A stretch of 64,000 nucleotides of DNA from Emergomyces orientalis (Eukaryota; Ascomycota; Eurotiomycetes; Onygenales; Ajellomycetaceae). The position numbers were made by a program, and so were the translations under genes. The notes under the pieces were generated by a model. It saw only the letters and a program-made list of their open reading frames with translations, did not search any database and had not been told where the DNA came from. Shown piece after piece: positions 1 through 11,516 of this stretch. The stretch lies in NCBI GenBank assembly GCA_002110485.1, contig MOWL01000068.1:1178001-1242000 (forward strand). Reading direction: 5' to 3'. Each line of letters begins with the position of its first letter. Position 1 is the first letter of the stretch.

Positions 1-726
1 ATGACGGAGAAGCCGACGAATAGGCCATTGTTTACGGGTACAACTCCATTAGGCCCTCGACCTCTAGAGCCAAAAGATACAAATACATCACCTCAAAAAC
101 TCAAGAAGGGAAGGCATGCGATGAATTTAGCGCCTGTGACGAGCTCTCGACACATAAGCAAATCGACCTTGTCATCAACCACCCATCAGGAGGAATACTA
201 CGATAATGGAACGGTTACATATCCAGAAAAGCATGCAGAACCCTTCGATTCCTCCACATTTTCTAAGCGAAACCAAGTAACCCGAAAACCTAGGCTTCAG
301 AAGCCTGCCCCATCATCATCATCGTTTCTCCCCTCCTCGAAAAATGAAAATATTCCCCCGGCTCCCTCCATTTCCTCTCATCATATTGGCAATACCCAAT
401 CTCCCTTGTACACAAACCCTAGTCCGAAACCCAAACACCCACCCTGCCGGCGGTCGTCGACAACCTTCCCAAACCACAATCACAACCACAGCCACCATCA
501 TGACCATGATCATTCCGCAGACGCAAACACGAACAGCGACAGCAGCATCAAGCATAAGTCCCAACGCAACGGGAGCGGAGTTGTGCGAGAAAACCATGAC
601 GTCCCGCCCGTCCCGCCGTTACCAGTCAATTTCGTGGCTGGGGTGCATGGGAGAAGACGGCTGGAGATGAAAGAAGAGCAGGCGCGCATACAGCAGGAAT
701 TTGACTGGCCGGAGGACTTTTTGTGA
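1..726 (+). CDS. Low-complexity hypothetical protein, probably the 3' part of a gene cut by the window edge
   Basis: Open frame from base 1 to the stop at 724-726, at most 241 residues visible. An ATG happens to sit at base 1, but I cannot tell whether it is the true start or whether the gene continues to the left. The protein is hydrophilic and disordered-looking. It is rich in Ser, Pro, Lys, Asn and His, with a His/Asp run near residues 158-175, a proline motif (PPVPPLPVNF) near residue 203 that resembles an SH3-binding stretch, and a charged C-terminal tail ending in DWPEDFL. I do not recognise the family and assign no function. Codon use looks coding (uninterrupted frame, no stops), but part of the frame overlaps simple His/Asn codon runs. 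Confidence 0.5.
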   Translation: MTEKPTNRPLFTGTTPLGPRPLEPKDTNTSPQKLKKGRHAMNLAPVTSSRHISKSTLSSTTHQEEYYDNGTVTYPEKHAEPFDSSTFSKRNQVTRKPRLQKPAPSSSSFLPSSKNENIPPAPSISSHHIGNTQSPLYTNPSPKPKHPPCRRSSTTFPNHNHNHSHHHDHDHSADANTNSDSSIKHKSQRNGSGVVRENHDVPPVPPLPVNFVAGVHGRRRLEMKEEQARIQQEFDWPEDFL

Positions 727-1726
727 ATGGTTTTCTTTCCTTTTTTTTTTCTTCTTCATCTTGCTGTGGAAATTTGATGGATTCCCTTTGGGGAGTATTG
801 GACTGGCTATGTTGACTGATGGGTGGTTGGGGTGGCTAGGTGATTGAGAAAAATAGCGAAAGCGGAAAGGAATCGGAGTTGAACGAGTTGGTTGAATGCC
901 AAATTGGGAGGAGTTCTGTTTCTGGGTCCAGTTTTTGTTGCTTTTATGGATGGGTATTACGGTTGTGGGGCTTTAGTAATTTTTTTTTTTTGTTTCTCTT
1001 ATGCGGGTGATTTTGTGACGCTGTGGATCCTTTCATTTTGCATTTGAATGTGTATCTTCTCATTGTGGGGGTTTTATAGGGGAGATATTCTTTGGTTGAT
1101 TTTTGAGCGCTGGACAGATATGCTTGGGCAATTATGAAGTCGCTGGGTTTGGAATACATATTTCGAAGATGTGAACATATAACTTTCCACCTTTCGTTTC
1201 CCTTTCTGTTGATTTCCAGTTCGCCCAATTTTCTTTATTTTTCAGCTTGCAGGTATCGGAAGACAAGTTTTTGAGTTTTGGTATTCCGATTGGACCTCGT
1301 TGACTCAGATCCATCGCAGGGCATGAGAATCATAATTTAGAATGATTGGGATTTTTTTGTTCACTGATTGTTTACTCATCACGCCATTTTTACTCCTTTT
1401 TCCCTATGTATGATCTTTGGGATAGGGATCCCCTACTCTTCTGGGCAGGAAAATCTGGTTAAAGCCAACAAAGAATTAATTGGGTAAGTGGTTGATTATT
1501 AAAAATGAATTAACTGAGCCTCCATACCGACTGAACCCATATACATCTAGTACTCATGTGATGTTTAATGGAAGATTTGTTAGATATCAACAGCCTCTCA
1601 ATACTCCACTGGGCGTCGACTGATCTTTATTGAAATCATCGGATATGCCACCCACCCAATACAACACGAGAAGTACGAGAACAACCCATCATATCAAATA
1701 GTAAAAAAAGGTAAACAAACCAGCAA
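727..1726. other. Intergenic spacer, convergent 3' regions
   Basis: About 1 kb between the stop of the left-edge ORF and the stop of the MFS gene on the other strand. T-rich tracts occur near 741-752 and 979-991. No ORF with recognisable protein content is seen; short frames here look random. Confidence 0.6.
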
Positions 1727-3415
1727 TCACAAATACCACCTAAATTCCTCCGAATCTGGACCATCCCTCAAATTTTTCGTCGACACATCTCTCGCCTTAA
1801 CAGTAACTCCCGACCGACGGTCCCGGCGCTTATTATCCCACAACATATAAAATCCCAAACAGGCTACCAGGGTCGCGCCCGTGGCGCCAAATGCCGCAGT
1901 TGTGATCAACGCAGGCTCATACTTGGGCTTATCCTTTGATCGGAAAATGTTGCTGCTGACGACTCCCATCAAATTAGCCAGCGGGATTCCGACAGAGGTA
2001 AGCATCATGCGTCGACCCTCGTGCGCGATGTTGTTGTTGTACCATGTACTCAGGAGCACGGAGGGTGCAGAAGTACCCCATGTCATCATGAAGCATGCGT
2101 AATAAGCTAGCTTTATCTGGGCATTCACGTCATCAATGGCGGCGTAGATGATGAAACCAGTGAATGTAAGGACGAAGCCGAGGACAATGAAGGGGGAGCG
2201 GATACGGGCCCAATCGGACGTAAATGCAAGGATAAGAAGCATCACGGCGCCCGTGCAATTAGGGGCGACTGTGTACAGGTTCGTTTTCACAGTGGAGTAG
2301 CCCAGACGTTGAATGATTTGGGGCATGAATAGGGCGACGGATTGGAGGGGAATACCGAGACACATCTCGATGGCGAGGAAGACATATGAAATCGGTTGCT
2401 TGAAGATGCGGATTGCTTCGCGGAAGTTGAATTTCTCGTCTACCACTGAACTGGAATCTACCTGGATGCGGTGGTAGGCCAAGGCCTTCTCCTGCTCATT
2501 GAGGAATTTCGCTTGGCCGGCGCTCAGGGGCAGGTACCAGTATGCGAAAACTGCAAAGAGAACACTAGCGGCGCCTTCAATAAGGAAGAGATAACGCCAG
2601 CTCTCCAGAGGGGTATTTTCGATTCTGAAGACACCAAAGGATAACAGGCCTGAAAAGGCATTGGCGATGTTGGAGGCCGCGTAGAAGATGGCGAGGCGGC
2701 GAGCGAGCTCACCACGTCGGTAAAAAGTCGTCAGATAGTAGATAACCAGAGGGAAGAAAGCAGATTCCGCCATCCCGAGGAACCAGCGCAGGGCAAAGAT
2801 ACCGCTGAAGTTCTTAGCAGTGGCGGAGAGAAGAGTCATTAAGCCAAAGGTGAACATAAGTATAGGCAAGACGCGGGCAGGATTGTATTTTTTGCCCAGC
2901 ATAGAAATTGGGGGAGCGAAGATCACATAAGGCACGAAGAAAATGGCGAGAAGAAGGTTGTATTCGCCTTCTTTGAAATTGAGATCTATTTTCCCCAGGG
3001 CATCAGCTACTGATTCTTCCAATAAAAAGGGGTGATGTTTTTCCCTACCAACGCTCATCCCATCTGTCTGGGCATTGCCCAGGTTGCCTTTATCCAGCGC
3101 ATTGAATAAATCTAGTACAGTGTGGTCAGCAGGGATACGTTCACAGATGATGGAGAAGACCGGGGGGATGTCTGCTTTCTGGTTTCACTCACACATTAAA
3201 GCTAAAACTGGCATCAAGCGGACATCAAATTTCAAGCACAAAGCTCGCTCCGCTTTGTGGTCTGTTACCCGCGCAACATTCTCATCAAATTTCCCTTCAA
3301 CATGCGATGAATTCTCCTCCAGGTTGGCCGCGGACTCGTAAGTCAACTCATCCTTGGAAATGTCATCGTCGACCACAGTCGCACGATCAACTGTTGTTGG
3401 TTTCTCCGAAGCCAT
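1727..3415 (-). CDS. MFS permease of the allantoate/anion:cation symporter (Dal5/Tna1-like) family
   Basis: A plasma-membrane proton symporter for a small organic anion or vitamin-like compound; the substrate cannot be read from sequence. Two exons, 3415-3193 and 3111-1727, are separated by an 81-nt intron (donor GTGAGT). Splicing restores the family hallmark MYLFNALDKGNLGNAQTDG at the end of TM1, which neither exon encodes alone. The product is 535 aa, close to the usual ~500 for the family. A hydrophilic N-terminal tail of about 70 residues precedes 12 predicted membrane spans; RWFLGMAESAFFP and the loop FYRRGELARRLAIFYA are typical of the Dal5 branch. The gene heads the left-hand catabolic block. 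Its upstream region is dense in GATA-type sites (see the regulatory entry), which fits nitrogen control. Family is certain; substrate is unknown (allantoate, nicotinate, pantothenate or another carboxylate are all possible). Confidence 0.93.
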
Positions 3416-4220
3416 GGCGGTGTGATGCCAGATAGACTTTTTTTATGATAGATAGAGTTTGTCTTTTAAATATATACAAGTACCAGTGGTTCGGTGGTGG
3501 GCTGCTGGTCGTGGACTGGAACAAGGGAGAAATAATGGCCAGCAATCAGCGCCACTGCTTCACAAGGGAAATAAATCAGGGCTGTCAAACACAAGGACCA
3601 CGAGGATGGGAAAAGGGAGAAGAACCGTGGGGATTTATATACATGATATATGAGTATTTCGCCCTAGCCTAAGATCTTCCGACTTACTATTCACGGGTAA
3701 TTTGTAAATAGATAAAGGGGAGATGATACACCTTTGCAGGCTGTCCAATGGTGGCGGACGGAGGCACACGAGGAGATAAGCCAGCAGGTGTCTTCCCTCC
3801 CGCCCTAGCTGGGTGGTAGCATGGTGGACGAGCGGAAAACTCACCCTCTGTCAGATACCTGCTTTTTTGGGATCCTAACTTATAAAGCTAGCTGAGATAA
3901 AGCTACTGGTGGCGGGCGTGGGGGTTAAGCTGTGATATTCGAGACCGTCGAACGCCCAGATGGAACTTGGACGCAGCGGACTTTTTGGTAGTTTCGGCCA
4001 CCCTGAGGAGCGGCTGTTGGGGGTTTTCCTCCCAACCGAGGGTATCGCTGACTGGCTGTCGTTGTGTTGGAGTGGGACCTTTGCGGGGGAGAGCTGCTAG
4101 TTGCTAGTTCCTCAAGGACAACCAGAATGGGAACTGTTTGCCAAACAAGATAACATTCAGCTAATGTCTCCCGGCTAACGGTTTGATTGGTATATAGGGA
4201 CATTCTAGCCGTTTATCTGA
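3416..4220 (-). promoter_or_regulatory. Upstream region of the Dal5-like permease with clustered GATA-factor sites
   Basis: HGATAR motifs (core bound by fungal AreA/Nit2 GATA factors) are visible at 3430-3435, 3446-3451, 3450-3455, 3710-3715, 3774-3779, 3895-3900, 4148-4153 and, on the other strand, 4213-4218. That is eight in about 800 bp; about two to three would be expected by chance on both strands for equal base use. The three nearest sites lie 15-40 nt upstream of the ATG, so probably in the leader. Regulation by nitrogen source is inference from motif density plus the gene family. Confidence 0.45.
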
Positions 4221-5618
4221 GACGGCGGGAAACGCAGACTAGGATATGACTCCGCATTTGGATGAAGAGGCCTGGGGGGATTTAGTTTTGGTGTGGGGAG
4301 AGGGCCAAGAATTCTCGGCAGAGGAGAATGAAACGAGAGGGCCCAACATCATCACGTAACGTTACGAGAAAATGGTCAGAAAAAAAAGGTATTTCGAGTT
4401 TGTATTCATGAACGGAAGCAAACAAACAAATTTGCTGAGAAATCTTGAACCTTGACTCTGGCAATCCGAGCTTGCCTCGTGGGGTGCTCCTTGGGAGCCG
4501 GAAGCGCCGATTTTCCACCAAATTAGAACGGGAATTTCCAGATACGAGTTCCATGGGCGGTTTGGTTTGCCCAACGAATTACACCACTGCTAAAGTAATT
4601 GATTTGAGGTATTCATGATCCTACAGAAAATATCCGCAGAACTATGCTCGCTCACGCCCTCAACCGTTTGGTTGAATATCAGCGAAGCGATATAGAATCA
4701 CATACTGCTCCCTCCAGGACTACCACAGTTATGTACTAACTACTCTTTATAAGTCTATAACTGCTCTTGATCAGCTAAATACTACTATTTCACAGCTATA
4801 CTACAGCTATATACTACTCTGCAGATCTTCGGCTGTTGCGACAATTAACTTATATTCCTCTTGACAAATCTTCTACGCTAAATAGTGCCTATTTGAATAT
4901 AAGACCTACTATTTCCATAGCAGTTGTAGACAGACAAAGAGCGCTGTGTAGATTTGTTAGATCTGTGAATAAAATATAACTATTTCAAAAGGTATTCTAC
5001 ATTCTTTTGATCCTACCTCATCACGAGTTCGATCATTGAAGGAAACCAAAACTCGTGATGTCTTCGTAGGTAAGACTGTCTGCCCATCGTGTTTCGTTCT
5101 GAATCGTCAATTTGAATAGTGATGTTATTGGTTGGGTAAGAGATGCATCCTGCTGGGATATGAGGTATCAGCGAGTGTCAGATGCTAATTACACCCCCTG
5201 ACCTAGCTGGCTACACCGCTTCCAAAGTCACTATTTTGAATCAGGCATAGTTGAATACATTCCCCTGACAGGGTGAGTACCAGTGAAGCCATTCAGGAAA
5301 TTTTTGATGTTGCGTTGTTTTGTCTTTCTAATTCCAGAAATCTGGGGAAGAGAGACTGGAGGTAATATACATGCTGCCACTGGCCATCATCGTGATGCAA
5401 CATAGCTTGCCCATGACTGGTTTGAAAGTTGGTGGAAAAAGCAATAACCACGCCAATAACCTTAGTTCGCCAGCCTCTTCAGTCCAAAACAGGTCCCCCC
5501 AAACCTTAACAGAACAATTGGTTTGGTTTGGACATAAAATAGCAAGAAACAACAATGTGTACGTCGTCCTTTGTACTCTTTGCAATGAATGAAAATTGCA
5601 TTCCTAGCCTCGGAATAA
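4221..5618. other. Intergenic spacer with an A/T-rich, repeat-like part
   Basis: No credible ORF. From about 4700 to 5000 the sequence is A/T-rich with recurring ctata/tacta words. A hairpin-forming inverted repeat lies at 5012-5070. The stretch 4700-5280 looks like a decayed repeat remnant, but I cannot name a family. Confidence 0.4.
5012..5070. repeat. Imperfect inverted repeat (hairpin)
   Basis: Perfect 11-bp arms catcacgagtt (5019-5029) and aactcgtgatg (5050-5060) flank a 20-nt loop. After a small internal loop, a further 5-bp pairing joins cctac (5012-5016) with gtagg (5066-5070). It sits in A/T-rich non-coding DNA; it could be part of a degraded mobile element or a local palindrome. 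Confidence 0.5.
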
Positions 5619-6684
5619 CTATAAGAGTTTCTTACAACCTTCCACCATATACGTAATAGAGTCCCTACCCGCCTGCAGGACTCCGTCCATCGCCAGGAAT
5701 GGATGCGGCATCCCCTCCATGACATGCAGATCAACGTTTACGCCGGACTTCTTCAATTTCTCTGCGTACTTCTCTCCTTCACTCCTTAGCACATCAAGTT
5801 CTCCCACCATAACGATTGCGGGAGGCAAGCCAACCCAGTTAGGTGACTCATCCGGATAAAATAGCGGACTGGCTTCTGGATTCGCCCAGTCCGATTCTTG
5901 TGGAAGATAGTGTCGTCGATACCAAAGCATTTTGGCGGCAGGGAGAGCAGGGATGTGCTCATAATCACGGTAGGAGGTGTTGTTGCTGACATCGGCTGTG
6001 TTGTCCATTACCGGGACACTGAGCAGTTGTACTTTTAACGGAGAGAAATTGCGTGCCACACATCGATGTGTCATGACAGCAGCAAGGTTGCCGCCGGCGC
6101 TGGAACCTCCGACACCAATGCGCGTGGTGTCAAGGTTGAGATGGGTGCGTCCTTCTGATAAGACCCAAAGGACGGTTTCCCAGCAGTCGTGCACGGCGGC
6201 TGGAAATGGATTTTCCGGAGCAAGTCTGACAAGCGAGATTAGTAAAAATAACGTCATCTCTTATGAGGAAAAGTGGAAGTGGGACAAACCTATAATCAAC
6301 AGTAATAACCACACACCCAGCCCTGGAGCAAATATTCGTACAGACCACATTCTCTGTATCAATATTCCCAAGCACCCATCCGCCTCCGTGAAAGTAAATC
6401 AGCACTGGCCAGCCGCCCTCGGGCGCCTTTTCCGCGACTGGAGTAAAACATCGCACATTCACATCTGGGCCATCACTTTCCTTCCGTTTAATAGCGACAT
6501 CTTCTTGCTTGCCCACAGGTAACAATGGCCCTGCGCCTGGTATGAGGACACCAGATGTGCGCGAGGCAGCAACGGGCTGGAGATGTACTTGTTCCGCATT
6601 GATAATGTGTTTATTGTAGAAAGAGGCGTATTCTGGGTGTATTTTTGAGGCCACCGATTCATGTAGGGGGTATGGCGGCGGCAT
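5619..6684 (-). CDS. Alpha/beta hydrolase fold-3 (HSL/AADAC-type) esterase
   Basis: A serine hydrolase that cleaves carboxylic esters or related bonds. Exons 6684-6290 and 6225-5619 are joined across a 64-nt intron (6226-6289, donor GTTTGT, acceptor CAG). The join rebuilds the family string VDYRLAPENPFPAA exactly at the splice point. The product is 333 aa, normal for the family. Visible elements are the oxyanion-hole motif HGGGW (99-103), the nucleophile elbow GGSSAGG with Ser174, Asp276 in GELDVL and His306 in GMPHPFL, so the triad is complete. No signal peptide or membrane anchor is apparent, so a cytosolic enzyme is likely. It lies in the catabolic block, transcribed toward the Dal5-like permease. 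The natural substrate is unknown; an ester, lactone or acyl intermediate of the same pathway is a guess from position only. Confidence 0.93.
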
Positions 6685-9234
6685 TGTGACAAGATGTGAT
6701 TTTCCTGTTTGCTTTCGAATTTCTGCAATTATATTTTCTGTTGAAATATTGGAATATGTTTTGGGGCGTGGATGAGAGGCACCGCGTGATTGTCTCTACG
6801 TATTAAAGCCAGTTTTTCAACCTCGGGCCGCCGATAAGAGCTGTGGTGGAGCTCATCTGCTAACCCCCAAATGGACCATACATGTTACTGCTGCATCTTA
6901 CGGCGCTCTCCAGAGTTCGATCTCAATCAGCAAAAATTATTTAAAAATTGCCCATATCCTAGCCGGCGAAACGGAGGCTAGCAAACTATCATGCTAGCCG
7001 CTTAACAATTGCTATTCTGACATGCCCTGCAACATCATCTCAAGAGGGAGGAGTCCCGCCCCACGTTAAAATCCATTGCCCAAGCCTCCTTGGTGTGGGG
7101 GTGCATTTTCTGGGGTAAAGCATTGTGTCCAAACTCAATCAACATCATGCCCCGATTACCGACGCGTTGGATCGATCCCACGCAAAAGGTTGAGTGGGAT
7201 GCCAGACGAGAGTGTGGGGGTCCGTGGCATCTCATATTGAAAGGGAGCTCAGCTGTTCGTGGATTGGGAACCGCTTGTGGTCGGCTCGTGGTTAATGAGA
7301 TGAAGGCTGGATTTACCCTAACTGGCTGGATATTGCCGAGTTTAACGTTAGTTAGGGCTAAATTCCCAATTTGGTAATTGGGGTCACTACCGGGCTTGAC
7401 CCAGGCCCCTGCGACAAACTTTGTTGAGCAATTAGCGGTTAGATTTCAGAATCCCATGCGATGAACCAATCTCCCAATAATTTGTTAAGCCGGTCTAAAT
7501 CGCGTTGAAAAACTTATTATTATGCTGTATCTTCTCCTATTGGCTTATTTTCGCTTTTTCCCTTGCGATGGTTTTCCACGCGGCGGGAGACAGCTTCAGA
7601 ATTAGTATTATGAAAGTGCTCAGGCGAATAATCTTGAACCAGAAGCCAACGTTTAGCTCCAACGGGTGCACTAATGGAGCTTTAGAAAATGCAAGTAAAT
7701 TCTGGACCAACAAGCTCCAGAAATCTATCCACCTCTGGAAGCTGTGGCTGGGAAGTTATGTCTCTGACCAAAACTGAAGGATGGAGGAAAAGTTTAAAAA
7801 TACATGTTTTCATTTGTATTTACCCCAAGCCTTCCCGACGTCGTATCTGTTCGCTCTCATGAACTTGGATGACGAGTATGCGGTTACATTTATTGTTGCT
7901 CCGTGTTGCAGAATCTACTTTTTGGGACCAACGCTTGTTCCACTGCATCAATGCAATGATTGGGGGTACACTTTGTTTCCTTTTAAAATTGACACCCGAG
8001 AAGTCAATGAGCGGCTAATGGAAACAAAATCCACCTGATTTGGGTTCCATTGCAGGCACGTTTGCCCCGCTCAGCAAGCTCAGCCCGGATTTTGTCCTAA
8101 CTACCCCTGTAGTTCACCAGAAGCAGGTTAGACGTCCGCCTAGCTGCACCGCTGCCACGAAGATCACACATGGTTTGGCCATCCCGAAGATATTACGGCT
8201 AGTTCTGTACGGTACATCTTCCCATGTCAGAATGCGAGAGTTTCTTAATACACTATGAGTTTGAGTACATTCTCTCTCATAATGTCATCTCGCTTGCCTT
8301 GGAAAACATCAACTGTAGCGTATGAAAGTGAAGGAGGCTTCGACAGTGTACAGGCCCATGGTGGCAATGAGTTAGGAAGCTTTACGAAAGAGCCCGTTTC
8401 GGGGACACCAAATATGACCGAGCGGGGGGCAAAGAACCAGAAAAAAAATTGGCTCTAATACATATTATCTGCGGAGCGGGAATATTTCCAATGCAGGATA
8501 AGCATACCAGGATTGGAAAGATCAACGATCTCCACAACAGTGCTGCTGCAAGTGCAGCCGAGAGATGACACCCTAAAATACTGCCTAGTCTTTCTCCAGC
8601 CCTAAAATAACCAAGATCCCGTGTCAGTTGCAAAAGCGCCAAACCGCTCGCTTCTAGATATATCACAATTCCCAGCCCATTTTAATCAGTTTGGGGGATG
8701 CGGATGCTAGATTTTCCAGGAGCAGAGAGCTTGTGGCATGTGGCTTGTATACTGAGGGTGGGATGCGTGGGATGCGTGGGATGCGTGGGATTCGTGGGAT
8801 TCGTGGGATTCGTGGGGGCACCCGCTACCTAGTCTTTCATACTTGCGCTTGGAGACTTTTGAAATAGACGAGAGGGAAGAGCAGGCGAGGCGGTTGAGGT
8901 GACGAAGTTGAGGAGAAACCCTCATGTCCCAAGTCATGCTCGAGTAACAGGACGAATTACCAGGGAATGGTGCAGTCTCAATGGATAGGACGGCTGAGGA
9001 TTTTCGATCTTTCATTTCTTTCATGGCAAATTGACGAGAACCAGCCATCGACTACAGCTTTTGAAATCCATAATTATCGTTGAAATTTCATATTGACATC
9101 ATCTCTTAGGGAGGAATTTTTATGAGAAGCGCATGTATCTCATCCATGCACCTTGGTAAGCTTAAGGAGCTGGGCACAACTGTGTCTAAACATCGAGCAC
9201 TTTCGAAACTAATTACAAAACAACACAGAGGTCG
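6685..9234. other. Long intergenic spacer, 2.5 kb
   Basis: Upstream region of the esterase gene and 3' region of the aldolase gene. Only short, compositionally random frames are present on both strands. The one notable element is a 9-bp minisatellite at 8758-8811. Confidence 0.55.
8758..8811. repeat. 9-bp minisatellite, six copies
   Basis: Three copies of gtgggatgc (8758-8784) are followed directly by three copies of gtgggattc (8785-8811), then gtggggg. The clean two-block arrangement suggests recent slippage after a single T/G change. Confidence 0.9.
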
Positions 9235-10236
9235 TTATAACGTGTGCTCATACTCAACAAGTTCCCTAAACTCTCTTGTATAGGCTTCTACCATGGCATC
9301 AGTCGGTCTGGGCAAAGGCTTGCGAGCGAATCCACCATATCCTAAGTGCGACTCCATAGCAGATTTAATCCCTACCACACCCCCCTGAATAGCCGCCCAA
9401 TCACCCCGAGCCAAAATTCCCTGAGCACTGCGAGCTTCATTGAGCTTCCCCTGATAATATAGATCCATTACCCGCACGCAAGTCTTGGGTGCAATATTGG
9501 CAATCCCTCCAATTATCCCTGATCCACCACCGATGAGAGTCTGTATCGTAAAGTCCCCTGAACCACCAAGACACAAAAACGAAGCTGGTGACGTTTTATT
9601 GTCCTGGGCGGCGGCGACACGGTTCAATTTCCCCATGTTTCCGCACGTAAATTTACAGCCCACGATATTAGGGTGCTTGCTCAATGCGATGATCGTGTCT
9701 GAGTCCAGATCTAGACCGGACACGGCAGCCGGATAGTTATATATGATGATCGGGAGCGGAGAGACGTCAGCTACGTCACGGAAGAATTCGAGAATTGAAT
9801 CTGATAAGAGGAGTGCTTTGTAATAGGATGCAGCGAGAACCAGGGCGTAATCAGCACCGGCTGCATAGGCCTGGTGACACAGCTTGATAGTCTCCCGAGT
9901 AGATTGTGCACTGCAGCCGACGATGAGAGGCATGTTAGAGAAACCAGAGCTATCTAGCGCTTTGCGGGTGATTTCAATGGCAGTGATGCGTTCTTCGTTG
10001 GATAAATGTACTGCTTCGCCGTTTGAACCGTGGATGGCCAGGCCGGTCACTCCAGCTTGGGCTAATCGAACAGCATGTGTGCTGATTGTCTGAGTATCGA
10101 GATTCTCTGTTTCCTTCTCAAAGAAACATACAGTTGGCACGTATACGCCTGGTGATAGCGGACGACAGGGTCGGTCGTTGCCATTTTCGCGGGTATCCTT
10201 ATGAGCAGTTGGCACTGGAGACATATTGGAAATCAA
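9235..10236 (-). CDS. DHDPS/NAL-family class I aldolase (HOGA/GaaC-like)
   Basis: A single-exon gene for a Schiff-base lyase of 333 aa. The TIM-barrel family signatures are present: GSNGE at 70-74 (GTTGE in true DapA), the proton-shuttling tyrosine Tyr166 in IYNYPA, and the Schiff-base lysine Lys195 in VGCKFTCGN. The Ser-Asn variant of the first motif is the one seen in eukaryotic 4-hydroxy-2-oxoglutarate aldolases and fungal 2-keto-3-deoxy acid aldolases. Lysine-biosynthetic DHDPS is unlikely because fungi make lysine by the alpha-aminoadipate route. The reaction is therefore probably cleavage of a 2-keto-4-hydroxy (or 3-deoxy) acid to pyruvate plus an aldehyde; the substrate is not determined. 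A second Met at residue 5 could also be the start. It is a neighbour of the RidA/DSD1 pair, which also leads to 2-keto acids. Confidence 0.9.
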   Translation of the reverse strand: MISNMSPVPTAHKDTRENGNDRPCRPLSPGVYVPTVCFFEKETENLDTQTISTHAVRLAQAGVTGLAIHGSNGEAVHLSNEERITAIEITRKALDSSGFSNMPLIVGCSAQSTRETIKLCHQAYAAGADYALVLAASYYKALLLSDSILEFFRDVADVSPLPIIIYNYPAAVSGLDLDSDTIIALSKHPNIVGCKFTCGNMGKLNRVAAAQDNKTSPASFLCLGGSGDFTIQTLIGGGSGIIGGIANIAPKTCVRVMDLYYQGKLNEARSAQGILARGDWAAIQGGVVGIKSAMESHLGYGGFARKPLPRPTDAMVEAYTREFRELVEYEHTL

Positions 10237-11516
10237 AACGGAAAAGATTTCTCAATCGCCAGCGGTTTTTAGAAGAGAGGAGGGATTTGGTGGTTAAGAT
10301 GTAAAAGTTCTCTTTTCGGATGGAATGAATGGGGTTTGAGAATGGTCCTTTATGTGAGGATGAGATACAAAGTGAGATATGTGAAAGTTGAAAACCAGGA
10401 AACGATTATGGTCGGTTTGCAGGTAAATAGGGAAGCAGTCGCAAAGAGCAGGATGTCTAGAGAGGATCTGCCAGAAAATCAAACGGACCGAATGGATAGA
10501 TTGCTCAAGGGGGAGTTCATCTGGAGCGATTCACCAGGGGTTTCAAACTGAGCCCTGGGTCGCTCCGCTTGATTATGGGTCCGGCTATTGGATTGAACCC
10601 CCAAAAACCGTCTCATGATGAGCCCAAATTATGTAAATAGGGAATATTCCCGATGCATTTCCATGGTTGGAAGCTTTTAGCACCCCCACGTCGTAAAGGC
10701 TACTTGGTGGGAGGTTGAGCCCACATCGGCGGTAGCGGAATCCCACGCGCCATTTTGTGGCTGGACATCCCCTGGTTAGTGAACGACTTTGTGGACCACC
10801 GCGCGATGGACCCAGTAGACCAGGCGAGAAGTGCTGAATATCTTGTTGGAATTGCCGTAATTGCGGGGAAATGGGGGTGGCGGAGGAAAGGGTTCACATT
10901 AGCCTTTGAAAATAGTTAGGGTTGGTTCCGACTCTGGGCCGCCTGAGAAAGGCAGAAGGATATCTCTTGGGCATGGGCAGCGGCTCAGCGGGATACTCCA
11001 TCCCGCTGTTTAGGATATTCTGATGAATCCCAATGGCCCCAGGTGTTGGAGTTCACTGACGTTGTCCAAGGCACTGGGCTTTTTCCATTGAAGATATGTG
11101 CAAATTGAAAGAATAAAGTTTTAGAAGGATTTCGGCTACCGCGGATTTGTGGGTTGAGTTACGGGGTTTAAATCTGGTTATCTGGACTGATTGATCGATA
11201 TATTTGCAATTGTTGAAGATAAAGTTGATTGTGAGTGTCTGATTACGGAGTTTGAATAGGGGAGTTTGCCCTGTGTGGCCCCCTCAACTTCGCGAACCCA
11301 GAGACATGATAATTGAAGATGAACAAAAATATTGAAGAAGCTGGCTAGATCCAGAGTAAATTGAAGATAACTATTCCCAATGAAACATGTGGTCGTGTGA
11401 TCTCATATTTCTTTTTTTCTCTTCCCTTTCTTTTCTTCTTCTTTTTCTTTTCTGGCGCCCTGAAAAAGAAAGGAAAGGAAAGGAAAGGAAAGGAAAGGAA
11501 AAAGAAAATATCACGA
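10237..11516. other. Intergenic spacer
   Basis: Upstream region of the aldolase gene and 3' flank of the RidA gene. No credible ORF. A pyrimidine run (11408-11450) and an aggaa microsatellite (11469-11500) lie just past the RidA stop codon, probably in its 3' untranslated region. Confidence 0.55.
11469..11500. repeat. AGGAA pentanucleotide microsatellite
   Basis: About six tandem copies of aggaa on the plus strand, ending 17 nt beyond the end of the RidA coding region. Confidence 0.85.

Noticed and set aside
8707..9048. 113-codon minus-strand frame with HES/HAS repeats
   Set aside because: The repeat residues are the translated 9-bp minisatellite; the rest shows no protein character.
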